In this document: positions 17,047 to 25,576 of the stretch, one piece after another
Position numbering within the stretch: the first letter of the stretch is position 1
Layout: each line of letters begins with the position of its first letter
Source of the DNA: a bacterium
GTDB taxonomy: Bacteria > Zixibacteria > MSB-5A5 > WJJR01
NCBI GenBank assembly: GCA_035559435.1
Contig: DATMBC010000045.1
Location: 1-47,969, forward strand
Length of the DNA stretch: 47,969 nt
Direction: 5' to 3'
The notes under the pieces: generated by a model
Told to the model about the DNA's origin: nothing
Databases searched by the model: none
Seen by the model: the letters and a program-made list of their open reading frames with translations, nothing else
Position numbers and translations under genes: made by a program

Positions 17047-17520
17047 CTACCGTCTCCGGTGCCGCGCCTGCCGCAGGCGCAGATCGCTTTCGCGTTTGGC
17101 GATGGCCGCCCGCTTGTCATACAACTTTTTCCCGCGTCCGACGCCGATTTCCACCTTCGCGTGCTTGCCCTTGAAATACACACGCAACGGGACCAGCGTC
17201 AGCCCCTCCTGCTGGGTTGCCTCGCCCAACTGGCGGATCTGCCGCCGCGACAGCAGCAATTTGCGCGTCCGCGTCGGTTCATGGTTGAACCGGTTCCCCT
17301 CGGTATACTCCGGAATGTGCACCCCGATCAGCCACGCCTCATTCTTGTCGATGCGCGCATACCCTTCCTTGAGGTTGCACTTGCCGTCGCGCAGCGACTT
17401 GACCTCGGTGCCGGTCAAGACCAATCCCGCTTCCACCGTGCTGAGGATTTCGTATCGAAATCTCGCCTGGCGGTTGGAGGTGATGACCTTGATGGCCGGC
17501 GCTGGTTTGGTCTCGCTCAT
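17047..17520 (-). CDS. smpB: SsrA-binding protein SmpB
   Basis: 157 residues; binds tmRNA and positions it on stalled ribosomes. Family motifs: ARFRYEILSTVEAGLVLTGT, EVKSLRDGKCNLKEGYARI, RTRKLLLSRRQI, TLVPLRVYFK, KVEIGVGRGKKLYDKR and a basic tail ending RHRRR. No tmRNA gene was recognised in the window. The gene is divergent from the TonB receptor gene across 130 bp. Confidence 0.98.
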   Translation of the reverse strand: MSETKPAPAIKVITSNRQARFRYEILSTVEAGLVLTGTEVKSLRDGKCNLKEGYARIDKNEAWLIGVHIPEYTEGNRFNHEPTRTRKLLLSRRQIRQLGEATQQEGLTLVPLRVYFKGKHAKVEIGVGRGKKLYDKRAAIAKRESDLRLRQARHRRR

Positions 17521-17650
17521 CTGACGGCAATTAAGAGGGTTACGACTCCACGTTCAATTGCTGATTCACCCCGGCGCCCCCGGAGGTCCGGGGAATATTA
17601 TTATCTCTGACGGGTAGAGCAGGTACCTTCGGCCCATTGTCGACCCGACC

Positions 17651-20434
17651 ATGAGACCGTTTCATCTGTCACCTGTGCTTCTGCCCGCCATCGGCCTGCT
17701 GGTCATCCTGGCCAAGCCGGTCTCGCTGCAGGCGGCCAACGGGTCTGTGCGTGGTGTCGTGATCGACTCGGCCTCCGGTGCGACCCTGCCCGGCGCGACC
17801 ATCTACATTCCGCTGCTGGGACGCGGCGCGATCGCCGACGACAACGGACGCTTCCGTTTCGACAGCTTAAAGGCGGGATACTACCAGATCGAGGCCAGTG
17901 TGGTCGGCTATACGCAGTGGCGTCAGAACGACCTGTGGATCGGCGCCGAGGATACGACAACCCTGACCATCGCCCTGATTCCGACTGTCCTGCCGCTGGG
18001 AGAAGAGATCATCGTCATCGGACGACGGCCGCCGATTGCGGTGGCCGCGCCGTCCACCCGCCGCACAGTGGAACGTCAGGATCTCGATATGGCACCCCTG
18101 GCGCTGACCGAACTGGTCCTGCGCCAGCCGGGTGTGACACAGGTGGATCGTGAGATTCACATCCGCGGCGCGCGCACGTATGAGACTGACTATCGTGTCG
18201 ACGGCGTCTCGGTCGCCGATCCTTTCCTGCGGCAGGGCATGGCGGTCCGTCCGCCGACATCCGCCGTCGAAGCGGTGACCGTGGTGACTGGAGGGCTCTC
18301 CGCCGATCTGACCAGCGCCGCCGCCGGGGCGGTGCTGGTGGAAACCATCGAACCCACCCCGGCATTGCGCGGGCAGGTGGAGTACTCAACCGACCGCCTC
18401 TCGCCGCAGTCGGCCGGCGACTGGAACACCGACCGGGCGGCGCTGACCCTCTCCGGTCCGCTGCGGGCGCTGGGTCTGCCGATCGCCGTGTCCGACCCCC
18501 GCTTCGCGCCCGGGTTTGTGCTCTCGGTCAGCGGCGATCTTTCCGATACCTATTTGGGCTCTGGTCGTCCGAACTCGTCGGTGGCCGGCGGCACCCGCTG
18601 GACACCGCGCTCCGACAATCGCTACCACGCCCTCGCCAAACTTGCCTGGCGGCTCAACCCCGTGCACCGGGTCTCGGCGCTTTTCACCGCCGAGACCAAC
18701 ATCGATCAGGATGCCGCCTCGCTCGACACTCGTCTGCGCACCGCCACCTTCAGTTACGGCTGGCCATTCGCGTACGCCCGCCATCTCGAGAGCGCCACCA
18801 CCTTCACCCGCCAGTCCAATTCCCAGATTCTGCGCTGGAGCATCCGTCCCGGCCAGCACACCGGTTTGGAACTCAGTCTGGCGCGTGTCTTTGCCCGTCT
18901 GCACGGCGATGTCAACGGTAAGGCGCCATCAGAATATGTCCCGCCGCAGGATACCGGCCCGATTCGCATCGACAGCACTCCGGGATCGCAGTACTACACC
19001 GTGCACGCCGGGGATGGTTTCTACGACGTTGGCGATGGCGATCTCTGGCACGATCATTTCTCGGAGACTTACACCGCCCGCGCCGATGCCGATGTCCGTT
19101 TCAGTCCTTCGGTCTCGCTGCAGACCGGCGCTGAAGTCGCGCCGCAGACGCTGCAGGTGATCGACATCTTTCGCCCCTGGCTCGGGCTGGGCGGCCTGAA
19201 CACCGACCACTACCGTGTCTCGCCCACCTCGGCCTCCGCCTGGGCGCAGATCGAGGCGAATATCCAGGGCACGGTCCTCAACATCGGTTTGCGCGGCGAG
19301 CTGTGGTGGCCCGGAGCGTATCTGGATCAACTGATGGACGACACCACGCTACCCAACGTCACCGCGCGCATGCGTGAGAAGTATCTGGATGAGACCATCG
19401 AACTTCTCGGCGGACGCGCCCGTGGCTGGGTGATGCCGCGCATCGGCGTTGCCCATGCTCTGGGGCCGTCGATGTCGCTGTTTGTCTCCTATGACCGCCT
19501 GGCGCAACGCCCCAACCCGCGCCACATCTACGCCAAACTGCGCAGCCGCTCGCCGTCGTCCTACCAACTGCTCGGTAACCCCGCGTTGGAAACCGAAAAG
19601 ACCATTGCCATCGAGGGTGGAATCAAGTGGCTCTACACACCCGATTGGGGACTGACCGCCAGTGTCTACCAACGCGATGTTCGCGATTACATTGCCGCGG
19701 TCGCGGTCATTCCCGACCCCGATCACCCGGAGGATTACTGGTACGCCTACGCCAACCGCGACATCGCCCAGTCGCGCGGGATCGAGCTGACCCTCGACGG
19801 ACGGCGCGGGAACACCTTTCGCACCAATTTGTCCGCCGCCTTTGCCCGCATCCGTGGCGAACATTCTTCGCCGGAGGATGTCTTCCGCGGCCGGATCAGC
19901 CGCGATGGCACCGTGCTCTATCAGGAAATTGCCTTCGACTGGGACAAGCCGTGGCGCTTTGCCTCCACGTTTGACTGGACTTATGGCCCGGATGACTCGC
20001 CGCGTCTGTTCGGCATCGGGATCGGCGGTAACTGGGATTTCCACATCGGCCTCTGGGCCGAGGCGGGAAAGCGATTTACACCCTACCGCGACTCCACCGA
20101 CGAAGACGGCGATGTGCACTATCTCCGCGACGGCGACCCGAATTCGGCGGTCGGTCCCTATTGGCGCTCGCTTGATCTGTCCGTTGCGAAGCACTTTTCG
20201 GTGGGGAAGGGCCGTTTGAGTCTGTTGGTATCAGTCACCAATCTGTTCAATCATGAAAATGTGGCGCTGATCAATCCCGTCACCGGTGAGGTCTACCGGG
20301 CTGAAGATCCGGTCCCGGTGGGGGACAACTTCTTCGAAACCGCGCCGGTCGGGTATGAACTGCCGATCTGGGCGGACCCGTCGCGGTTTGACAACCCGGT
20401 GCACTGGCAGTTCGGCATCCGTTGGATCTGGTAA
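17651..20434 (+). CDS. TonB-dependent receptor with carboxypeptidase-regulatory domain
   Basis: 927-residue outer-membrane receptor. After a signal peptide (1-28) there is a carboxypeptidase-regulatory-like fold (SVRGVVIDSASGATLPGATI, about 32-115), then a plug (LTELVLRQPGVTQVDREIHI, GARTYETDYRVDGVSV, about 140-235), then a beta-barrel with TonB-receptor elements late in the chain (YWRSLDLSVAKHF, LVSVTNLFNHENV) and a final aromatic residue (FGIRWIW). Substrate unknown; no riboswitch or iron box was seen upstream. Its TAA overlaps the ATG of the next gene (TAATG), so the two are probably co-translated, like a receptor with its surface lipoprotein partner. Confidence 0.92.
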   Translation: MRPFHLSPVLLPAIGLLVILAKPVSLQAANGSVRGVVIDSASGATLPGATIYIPLLGRGAIADDNGRFRFDSLKAGYYQIEASVVGYTQWRQNDLWIGAEDTTTLTIALIPTVLPLGEEIIVIGRRPPIAVAAPSTRRTVERQDLDMAPLALTELVLRQPGVTQVDREIHIRGARTYETDYRVDGVSVADPFLRQGMAVRPPTSAVEAVTVVTGGLSADLTSAAAGAVLVETIEPTPALRGQVEYSTDRLSPQSAGDWNTDRAALTLSGPLRALGLPIAVSDPRFAPGFVLSVSGDLSDTYLGSGRPNSSVAGGTRWTPRSDNRYHALAKLAWRLNPVHRVSALFTAETNIDQDAASLDTRLRTATFSYGWPFAYARHLESATTFTRQSNSQILRWSIRPGQHTGLELSLARVFARLHGDVNGKAPSEYVPPQDTGPIRIDSTPGSQYYTVHAGDGFYDVGDGDLWHDHFSETYTARADADVRFSPSVSLQTGAEVAPQTLQVIDIFRPWLGLGGLNTDHYRVSPTSASAWAQIEANIQGTVLNIGLRGELWWPGAYLDQLMDDTTLPNVTARMREKYLDETIELLGGRARGWVMPRIGVAHALGPSMSLFVSYDRLAQRPNPRHIYAKLRSRSPSSYQLLGNPALETEKTIAIEGGIKWLYTPDWGLTASVYQRDVRDYIAAVAVIPDPDHPEDYWYAYANRDIAQSRGIELTLDGRRGNTFRTNLSAAFARIRGEHSSPEDVFRGRISRDGTVLYQEIAFDWDKPWRFASTFDWTYGPDDSPRLFGIGIGGNWDFHIGLWAEAGKRFTPYRDSTDEDGDVHYLRDGDPNSAVGPYWRSLDLSVAKHFSVGKGRLSLLVSVTNLFNHENVALINPVTGEVYRAEDPVPVGDNFFETAPVGYELPIWADPSRFDNPVHWQFGIRWIW

Positions 20435-21456
20435 TGCGGCCCATCATCATCCTGAGTCTGCTCGGCATCGTCCTTCTGTCCTGCGGCGAAAAACTGCCGC
20501 TGCCGACCGATGTGCGCGACGACGATGGCGGCCGTTTGACCGACACCACCATGGCTCCGGTGCTGCCGCATTGGACCGCCGCCGACGGCATCCCGTTTGT
20601 CCGTCCCTTCGGCGTCACGGTCGGCTATGACCGCACGATCTACATCTGCGACACCGGCAACGATCGCATCGTGCGGCTGACCCCCAACGGCGAATTTATC
20701 GAGTCGTATCCGATTCCCCAACCGCACGCGGTCGCGCAGGATCGCGCCTTCTCGCTGGCGGCGGTCAACAGCACGCCGCAGATCTGGCTGCGACGCGCCA
20801 CCGGCGGCGGCTTTGCGCCCTTTGCCGAACTCGACTCCACCTATCGCTGCGCCTCCCAGCCCAACGCGCCGCCCATCTGCTACTGGGATGTGCCGCGCTT
20901 CGAATCGATCACTTCGACCTTGGACGCCAACAAGAGCGTATTCTACGCCGTCGCCGTCGGCCGCATTTATGTCATGTTGGGCGATTTCCTCGAGCCGACG
21001 CCGCAGGGGATTCTCTACCCCGTGGTCGATTCCGGCGGGGCCTTCGGTGACGTTTACAACCCGACCGGCGTCGCCTTCGGCATTGTCCGCGACCAGCGCC
21101 GACTCTTCGTGGCTCAGTATCCGGGCATCTACGGCGTCCAGTATCTGGCTCTCCCGGAGTATTTGCCGGCGCTGCCCGACTCGGGACAGGATGTCTTCCG
21201 GATGCCGCTGGTTGACACCAAGTACCTGGCGGTCGACGAGCAGGGGAATGTCTTCGTCCTCCACCGGGCCAACGGCTTGGTCATGATGTTTGACAAGGAC
21301 GGTCAGTATGTTCTGACCTTTGGCCGGAAAAGCGCCGACGATCTCGGCCTTTTTGACCCCTGCGGGATCGCCTGCTACGACGACATGGTCCTGATCGCCG
21401 ACACCAAGAACAACCGAATCGCCCGCTACCAGCTGACCGCCGTGCCGCAAAACTGA
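20434..21456 (+). CDS. NHL-repeat lipoprotein coupled to the TonB receptor
   Basis: 340 residues: short signal ending in LLSC (Cys about 14), an acidic linker, then repeats of the NHL/six-bladed propeller type (RPFGVTVGYDRTIYICDTGN, DRIVRLTPNGEFI, LAVDEQGNVFVLHRANGLV, GIACYDDMVLIADTKNNRI). The start at 20434 shares one base with the receptor's stop codon and gives a proper lipoprotein signal. Coupled expression suggests a periplasmic or surface partner of the receptor; ligand unknown. Confidence 0.88.
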   Translation: MRPIIILSLLGIVLLSCGEKLPLPTDVRDDDGGRLTDTTMAPVLPHWTAADGIPFVRPFGVTVGYDRTIYICDTGNDRIVRLTPNGEFIESYPIPQPHAVAQDRAFSLAAVNSTPQIWLRRATGGGFAPFAELDSTYRCASQPNAPPICYWDVPRFESITSTLDANKSVFYAVAVGRIYVMLGDFLEPTPQGILYPVVDSGGAFGDVYNPTGVAFGIVRDQRRLFVAQYPGIYGVQYLALPEYLPALPDSGQDVFRMPLVDTKYLAVDEQGNVFVLHRANGLVMMFDKDGQYVLTFGRKSADDLGLFDPCGIACYDDMVLIADTKNNRIARYQLTAVPQN

Positions 21457-21459
21457 GGC

Positions 21460-21488
21460 TTGATTGCCGGACGGCAATTGGCGATAAT
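21460..21488 (+). promoter_or_regulatory. Probable promoter of tRNA-Leu
   Basis: TTGATT (21460-21465), 17 bases, GATAAT (21483-21488); a start about 7 nt on lies just before the tRNA at 21498. The same stretch carries a perfect ATTGCCG-GA-CGGCAAT hairpin (21463-21478) that may also end the NHL lipoprotein transcript. Confidence 0.55.
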
Positions 21489-21497
21489 CCCGCCGCT

Positions 21498-21584
21498 GCC
21501 GAAGTGGTGGAACTGGCAGACACGCTGTGTTCAGGGCGCAGTGCCCTTACGGGCGTGCGGGTTCAAATCCCGCCTTCGGCACCA
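21498..21584 (+). tRNA. tRNA-Leu (CAG)
   Basis: Class II tRNA with acceptor GCCGAAG/CTTCGGC, anticodon loop TTCAGGG (anticodon CAG), a variable arm TGCCCTTACGGGCG, T-arm GGTTCAAATCC and encoded ACCA at the 3' end. Confidence 0.97.
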
Positions 21585-21591
21585 AAATCGA

Positions 21592-21625
21592 AAGCCCCGG
21601 CTCCACACCGGGGCTTGTTCTTTTT
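21592..21625 (+). terminator. Intrinsic terminator after tRNA-Leu
   Basis: AAGCCCCGG (21592-21600), 7-nt loop, CCGGGGCTT (21608-21616), then GTTCTTTTT. Textbook rho-independent structure 8 nt after the tRNA. Confidence 0.9.
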
Positions 21626-21699
21626 GGGGATGCGCCGTCGTCGTCGGCGCCCGGCGAAAATGTCCCGCGGGACGCCGTCGGGGCGGTTTCCAGCCGGGC

Positions 21700-22158
21700 C
21701 GGTTACTGGCAGGGGAACGTTGAAGGTGCTCCCCTCGATCCGGTCCGCTGGTCACATCGACCTTCCTCCGATTCGCGCTCACAATCCTGCAGACAATGGA
21801 AAGCCCCCATCCGGCGCCGTCCGATGAAACGGCCGTGCTCGCGGACAATGCGAAACCGGTCAGTGGCCAGCGTCAACGCGCCCAGCCCCATGACGATGAA
21901 CGCGTCCCGGTGGACCATCTGGACATGCTCGCCCCCGGTCAGTTCGAATTCGTCGCCCATCAGGAGATGGAAAACGATCATCGTAAAAGCCGGGCCGACG
22001 ATCGCCAGCCCGCCGGCCAACAGCTGTCCCCGACGAGCGCTCTGCCGGATGTCTTCACGGAATTCAGCGTCGCGCTCGGCGTCGGTGGGCGCGGACCGGC
22101 CGCAGCGCTCCACCGGTTCGTGGAGTCTGCCGCGCCGGCCGGTCGGAGGTGTGCTCAT
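21700..22158 (-). pseudogene. Remnant of a membrane histidine kinase
   Basis: Reading the minus strand from the ATG at 22158, one frame gives a soluble start, two TM helices (LLAGGLAIVGPAFTMIVFHL and DAFIVMGLGALTLATDRF) and stops resembling anything after REHGRFIG. A second frame beginning about 21825 then reads DGAGWGLSIVCRIVSANRRK and VDVTSGPDRG, a clear G2 box and C-terminus of a histidine-kinase ATPase domain; a third frame finishes it as GSTFNVPLPVT (about 21734-21701). So the dimerisation domain and most of the ATPase domain are deleted, and an extra G in a four-G run shifts the last part. It converges on the tRNA-Leu terminator. Confidence 0.75.
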
Positions 22159-22263
22159 GATGCGGTCGCAGGGGAAGAGATCGGCCCGGAGGATTTCCGC
22201 ACGCCGTTCGCACAATCCCGGCGCCAAAACACGCTCCGGACGCGTATCTTAGTGTCAGTATCG

Positions 22264-23736
22264 ATGCGTGCGGTGGCCGGACAATACTCGCTGTTTTGCT
22301 CCCCGCGGGCGCTGGTCCGCCTGCTTTTTGCCGTCATGCTGGCGGCGCTGGCCGCCGCCTGCGCCGCCCCGCTGCAATCCAGGGGCGAACGCGCCCCGCT
22401 GACCGAACGGGAAGAGGAAGCGGCGTTGCGCGCGCTGCTCGGCGCCGAAAAGTTCGGCGAGTATGTCACCATCGAGGACACTCTCGCCTCGGCCGACTGG
22501 CTGCGTCGCTTCTGGACCTCCCATGACCCGACCCCCACCACCCCGGAAAATGAGTTCCGCGAGGAACATGACCGTCGGGTCTATCACGCCATCTATCTGT
22601 TCGGCAGTCCCGGCAAGGGAGGGCGGCCGTGGGATGATCGCGGCGAGGTGTACATACGCTACGGCCAGCCGGATGAGCGGATCGTGCGTCAGGCCGGGGT
22701 CAACAATGACGGCGTCGAGCCGCCGGGCGGCCGCGCGGATGACTTCTTCGACGCGCCGCTGAACGAGGCCGATGCGGCCATCGAAGTCTGGTCCTATAAT
22801 CGCTGGAACGAGACCTTTCAGTTTGAGGACAAGCGCGGCTTCGGCTTTTTCGAACTGGCACCGGTGACCGATCCGGCGTTCCGCCGCCAGTCGGCGGGCG
22901 AGTTCCACTCCGCCCGACTGCGCGCCATCGATTTGCAGCCGGCGATTTATTATCACGAATACGGCCGCAACCTGATCGACTACGCGCTCGATGTCGTCCG
23001 TTTCCGCGGCCAGCCGGGGACCTGGCGGCTGGACATCAACCTCGGCTACCCGCTGGCGCAACTCGGGCGCGGCCCCGATTCCACCAGTTTCAGCATCCGG
23101 CGCACCCTGCTGGTGCGCGATGAGCGCGAAGAGGAAGTCTACAGCGAAGTCGGCATCATCTCCCGCCAGGCGGGCCGTCAGGGACCGACCAACCAATTGG
23201 TCATCGAGCAAAAGGTCCTCGAACTGCCCCCGGGTCGCTACACCGTCGCCGCCACCATCGAGGACGAAAACACCGGCAAGTCGGGCACGTACCTGAAGCC
23301 CCTGCGCCTGCCGGAGTACATCAGCCCCGAAATCCAGGAGATCTCCGACATCGAATTGGCGTCGTTTGTCTGGTCGATCTACGAGCCCGGCTCGCCATTC
23401 ATCAAGAATCAGCAAATGGTGATGCCGCTGCCGTCGCGGGTGTACCTGCCCGATCAACCGCTGGCCTTCTACTTCGAAGTGTATCACCTGCTCCTGGACG
23501 AGAGCGGGCGGACGCACTACCAGATCGACTACGAAATCTCCGCGTTGGACGGCGACTTCAAAACCGGGCGGCCGGGCACCGGCGTTCTCTCCGGTTCCAC
23601 GCGCGAAATCATGCACTCCGCCACCCTCGACATCGGCGATCTGCCCAGCGGCGATTATCTGCTGACCGTGCGCGTCACCGACCTGGTCGGCAAACACGAA
23701 AAGCAGGCCGTGGCGCGCTTCGCCAAATCGAGTTGA
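22264..23736 (+). CDS. GWxTD-domain lipoprotein
   Basis: 490 residues from the chosen ATG: signal with lipobox LAAAC (Cys about 36), then the GWxTD-type region FGEYVTIEDTLASADWLRRF, WTSHDPTPTTPENEFREEHD, RPWDDRGEVYIRYGQPDER, and a C-terminal beta-rich part (RVYLPDQPLAFYFEVYHLLL). The GWxTD family occurs mainly in FCB and related phyla as envelope proteins of unknown function; here the namesake motif reads RPWDD rather than GW.TD. No Shine-Dalgarno is evident; an ATG at 22336 would leave too short a signal. The stop lies 21 bp from the convergent cytochrome gene. Confidence 0.85.
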   Translation: MRAVAGQYSLFCSPRALVRLLFAVMLAALAAACAAPLQSRGERAPLTEREEEAALRALLGAEKFGEYVTIEDTLASADWLRRFWTSHDPTPTTPENEFREEHDRRVYHAIYLFGSPGKGGRPWDDRGEVYIRYGQPDERIVRQAGVNNDGVEPPGGRADDFFDAPLNEADAAIEVWSYNRWNETFQFEDKRGFGFFELAPVTDPAFRRQSAGEFHSARLRAIDLQPAIYYHEYGRNLIDYALDVVRFRGQPGTWRLDINLGYPLAQLGRGPDSTSFSIRRTLLVRDEREEEVYSEVGIISRQAGRQGPTNQLVIEQKVLELPPGRYTVAATIEDENTGKSGTYLKPLRLPEYISPEIQEISDIELASFVWSIYEPGSPFIKNQQMVMPLPSRVYLPDQPLAFYFEVYHLLLDESGRTHYQIDYEISALDGDFKTGRPGTGVLSGSTREIMHSATLDIGDLPSGDYLLTVRVTDLVGKHEKQAVARFAKSS

Positions 23737-23757
23737 GCCGTAACGCGGCCGGAGGAC

Positions 23758-24183
23758 TCAGTTGTCCAGCGCGCCTTCGGCGATCCAGATGCGAACGAGT
23801 TGAATCAGCGTGTCGGCCAGCGGCGCACGGCCGTAAGGCATGCGCGGTGTCAGACGGCCTTCGAGGCGCTGCACCAGCGCGCTGCCTGAGCTGTCGCCGG
23901 GAATCACCACGCCACCCTGCATGAGGGTCGCGTGGCTTTGCAGACAGAGCCCGCCGCCGTTGTTGGCGCCGCAGGGATTGTGGCAGAAGGCCCCGCCGCA
24001 GTTGGCGGCGAAGATCGGCAGTACATCGGCCGCAAACGAAACCGTGGCGGTGTCGCCGTTCTGGCCGCCGCCGTTTCCGACGGTCGGGATGCCAGTTCCG
24101 AAATCGGCGCAGCCGGCCATTGTGACAAACACCAGCGCCACCGCCGCCGCCAGCCACTCGCCGCGTTTCTCAATAGAACGCAT
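23758..24183 (-). CDS. c-type cytochrome lipoprotein (planctomycete-type PSCyt1-like)
   Basis: 141 residues: lipobox MAGC (Cys 25), then VSFAADVLPIFAANCGGAFCH with an unusual CX4CH haem site (Cys 62, Cys 67, His 68), SHATLMQGGVVIPGDSSGSA, RMPYGRAPLADTLI and IRIWIAEGALDN, the pattern of planctomycete-type cytochrome C domains including a distal Met (RMPYG). Probably a lipid-anchored electron carrier. The ATG lies inside the 3' end of the haem-barrel gene (14-nt overlap, 24170-24183), so the two form a coupled pair. Confidence 0.85.
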   Translation of the reverse strand: MRSIEKRGEWLAAAVALVFVTMAGCADFGTGIPTVGNGGGQNGDTATVSFAADVLPIFAANCGGAFCHNPCGANNGGGLCLQSHATLMQGGVVIPGDSSGSALVQRLEGRLTPRMPYGRAPLADTLIQLVRIWIAEGALDN

Positions 24184-25294
24184 GGAAGAGTATCTCCACC
24201 CGTGTGTCATCGGTGACCGACTGCGCGGTCGTCTCCCGCTCGAAGCGCACCAACGGCTCCACTTTGAGGAAGTGCCGCAGATAGATCCGCGACCCGACGC
24301 TGATGCGGTATTGCGTTCCGTTTTCGTGATCCAGATCAGGATCGAGGAAATCGTAACCGACATACAGGTCCAGCCCCTGGCGCGGTCGAACGTCCAGCTC
24401 CTGCGACATGACCCAGGACCAGGTGCGTCCGCGACGGCCGGTGTCCGCGTCCGACGCCATCCGACGGCCGAAGAGATCGGCGAGGTAGGCAAACTGTCGC
24501 CAGCTCGCCTGCCCCTGGATTCCCCAGAGCCGCTCCCTGACCAGGGGACCGGAGTTCCAGCGGGTCGATCCGCCAAGGGCAGTCTGGACTGAGCCCATGC
24601 GCCAACGTGCCAGCGCCTTGCCGACATACATCTTCTGCGAGTTGTCGTCGAACCGGGCATTGCCGTTCCCGTTGAACACGCCGCCGGTCAGCGTCAGCGG
24701 GCCGGGCGAGAGGCCGACTTCGATCCCGGTCTCGGTGGCGCCGGGGTAGTCGAGATCGAGACGCTCGCGCGTGTAGTGATTGTGGTCGTCCCACCGCCAG
24801 CCCAGGTCGGGGACAAACCGCCCGCCCTTGACATATCCATGCGCCGGCAACAGACGCGCCAGCGCGAAGACTTCGTAGTCGGCGCCGGTGCCGCGATCGA
24901 GGTACAGCAGGAATTGCGGATCGGGTTCGAAGGCGACATAGAAATCCGCCTGCATCTGGAAAAACGAGTTGTCCAGCGCGCCGACCGCGGTGCGGGCATT
25001 GTCGCTGGCCAGGTAGAGCAGACGCAGGTCGGTCCCGACAGTGATGAAGTCATTCAGACGCGCCTTCGGCCAGCGCGCGCGCTCGTGCGCGGGCAGAGGA
25101 TGTAACGGCAATTCGGCGGGGCCGATGAATTCGGTCACATACGAGTTGCGCATGCCGCCGCCGGACGGATTGGCATGGCAGAGTTGACAGTCCTGACCGT
25201 ATTGCGCCGCCAGCCGCGGCGTGGCCCGGGCAACGGGGATCAGACTCAAGATCGACAGACCGATGGCGACAGGCAGAATCGGGCGGCTCATCAT
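24170..25294 (-). CDS. Outer-membrane beta-barrel with an N-terminal c-type haem site
   Basis: 374 residues. Signal peptide (1-24), then RLAAQYGQDCQLCHANPSGGG with a CxxCH haem site (Cys 36, Cys 39, His 40) and MRNSYVTEF; the rest alternates in short amphipathic strands rich in Tyr/Trp/Arg (IEVGLSPGPLTLTGGVFNGN, QYRISVGSRIYLRHFLKVEP) and ends in LFHAFY with a terminal aromatic, as outer-membrane barrels do. A barrel with a covalently bound haem at its periplasmic end could take part in electron transfer across the outer membrane; that role is inferred. The downstream cytochrome lipoprotein overlaps it by 14 nt. Its partner transporters or terminal reductases are not in the window. Confidence 0.85.
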   Translation of the reverse strand: MMSRPILPVAIGLSILSLIPVARATPRLAAQYGQDCQLCHANPSGGGMRNSYVTEFIGPAELPLHPLPAHERARWPKARLNDFITVGTDLRLLYLASDNARTAVGALDNSFFQMQADFYVAFEPDPQFLLYLDRGTGADYEVFALARLLPAHGYVKGGRFVPDLGWRWDDHNHYTRERLDLDYPGATETGIEVGLSPGPLTLTGGVFNGNGNARFDDNSQKMYVGKALARWRMGSVQTALGGSTRWNSGPLVRERLWGIQGQASWRQFAYLADLFGRRMASDADTGRRGRTWSWVMSQELDVRPRQGLDLYVGYDFLDPDLDHENGTQYRISVGSRIYLRHFLKVEPLVRFERETTAQSVTDDTRVEILFHAFY

Positions 25295-25343
25295 CCGTGT
25301 GAACCTCGCTGGGCGCTTACATGTTCTTGGCCATCAATAATGA

Positions 25344-25365
25344 GGCCCGGACCAAGGTCCGGGCC
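25344..25365 (-). terminator. Hairpin after the minus-strand barrel gene
   Basis: Perfect GGCCCGGACC-AA-GGTCCGGGCC. On the minus strand it follows the 25577 gene and is trailed by TCATTATTG, a weak T-rich tail. The 282-bp gap 25295-25576 shows no gene. Confidence 0.5.
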
Positions 25366-25576
25366 CATCACCCCAGGTATTAGGCGGGATTTTTAGCGGC
25401 TCACCCCAGAGGGGTGTGGAAGCTTGTATGCGTTCAGATTCGCAACTTATCCGGTGCTGTGGCTGCCCTTCCCTCCGGCTTGCTCCTTTGTTCTGCGGAC
25501 AAGTTACCTACGATCCCTCAGGACGCAATACCTTTTTTTCTCGACCCACGCGGAATTTGTCCGTTTGCGACAACCG

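Noticed and set aside
17521-17650. Riboswitch (cobalamin or other) before the TonB receptor
   Set aside because: Only a short CCCCGG hairpin is visible; no conserved box or multi-stem core was recognised.
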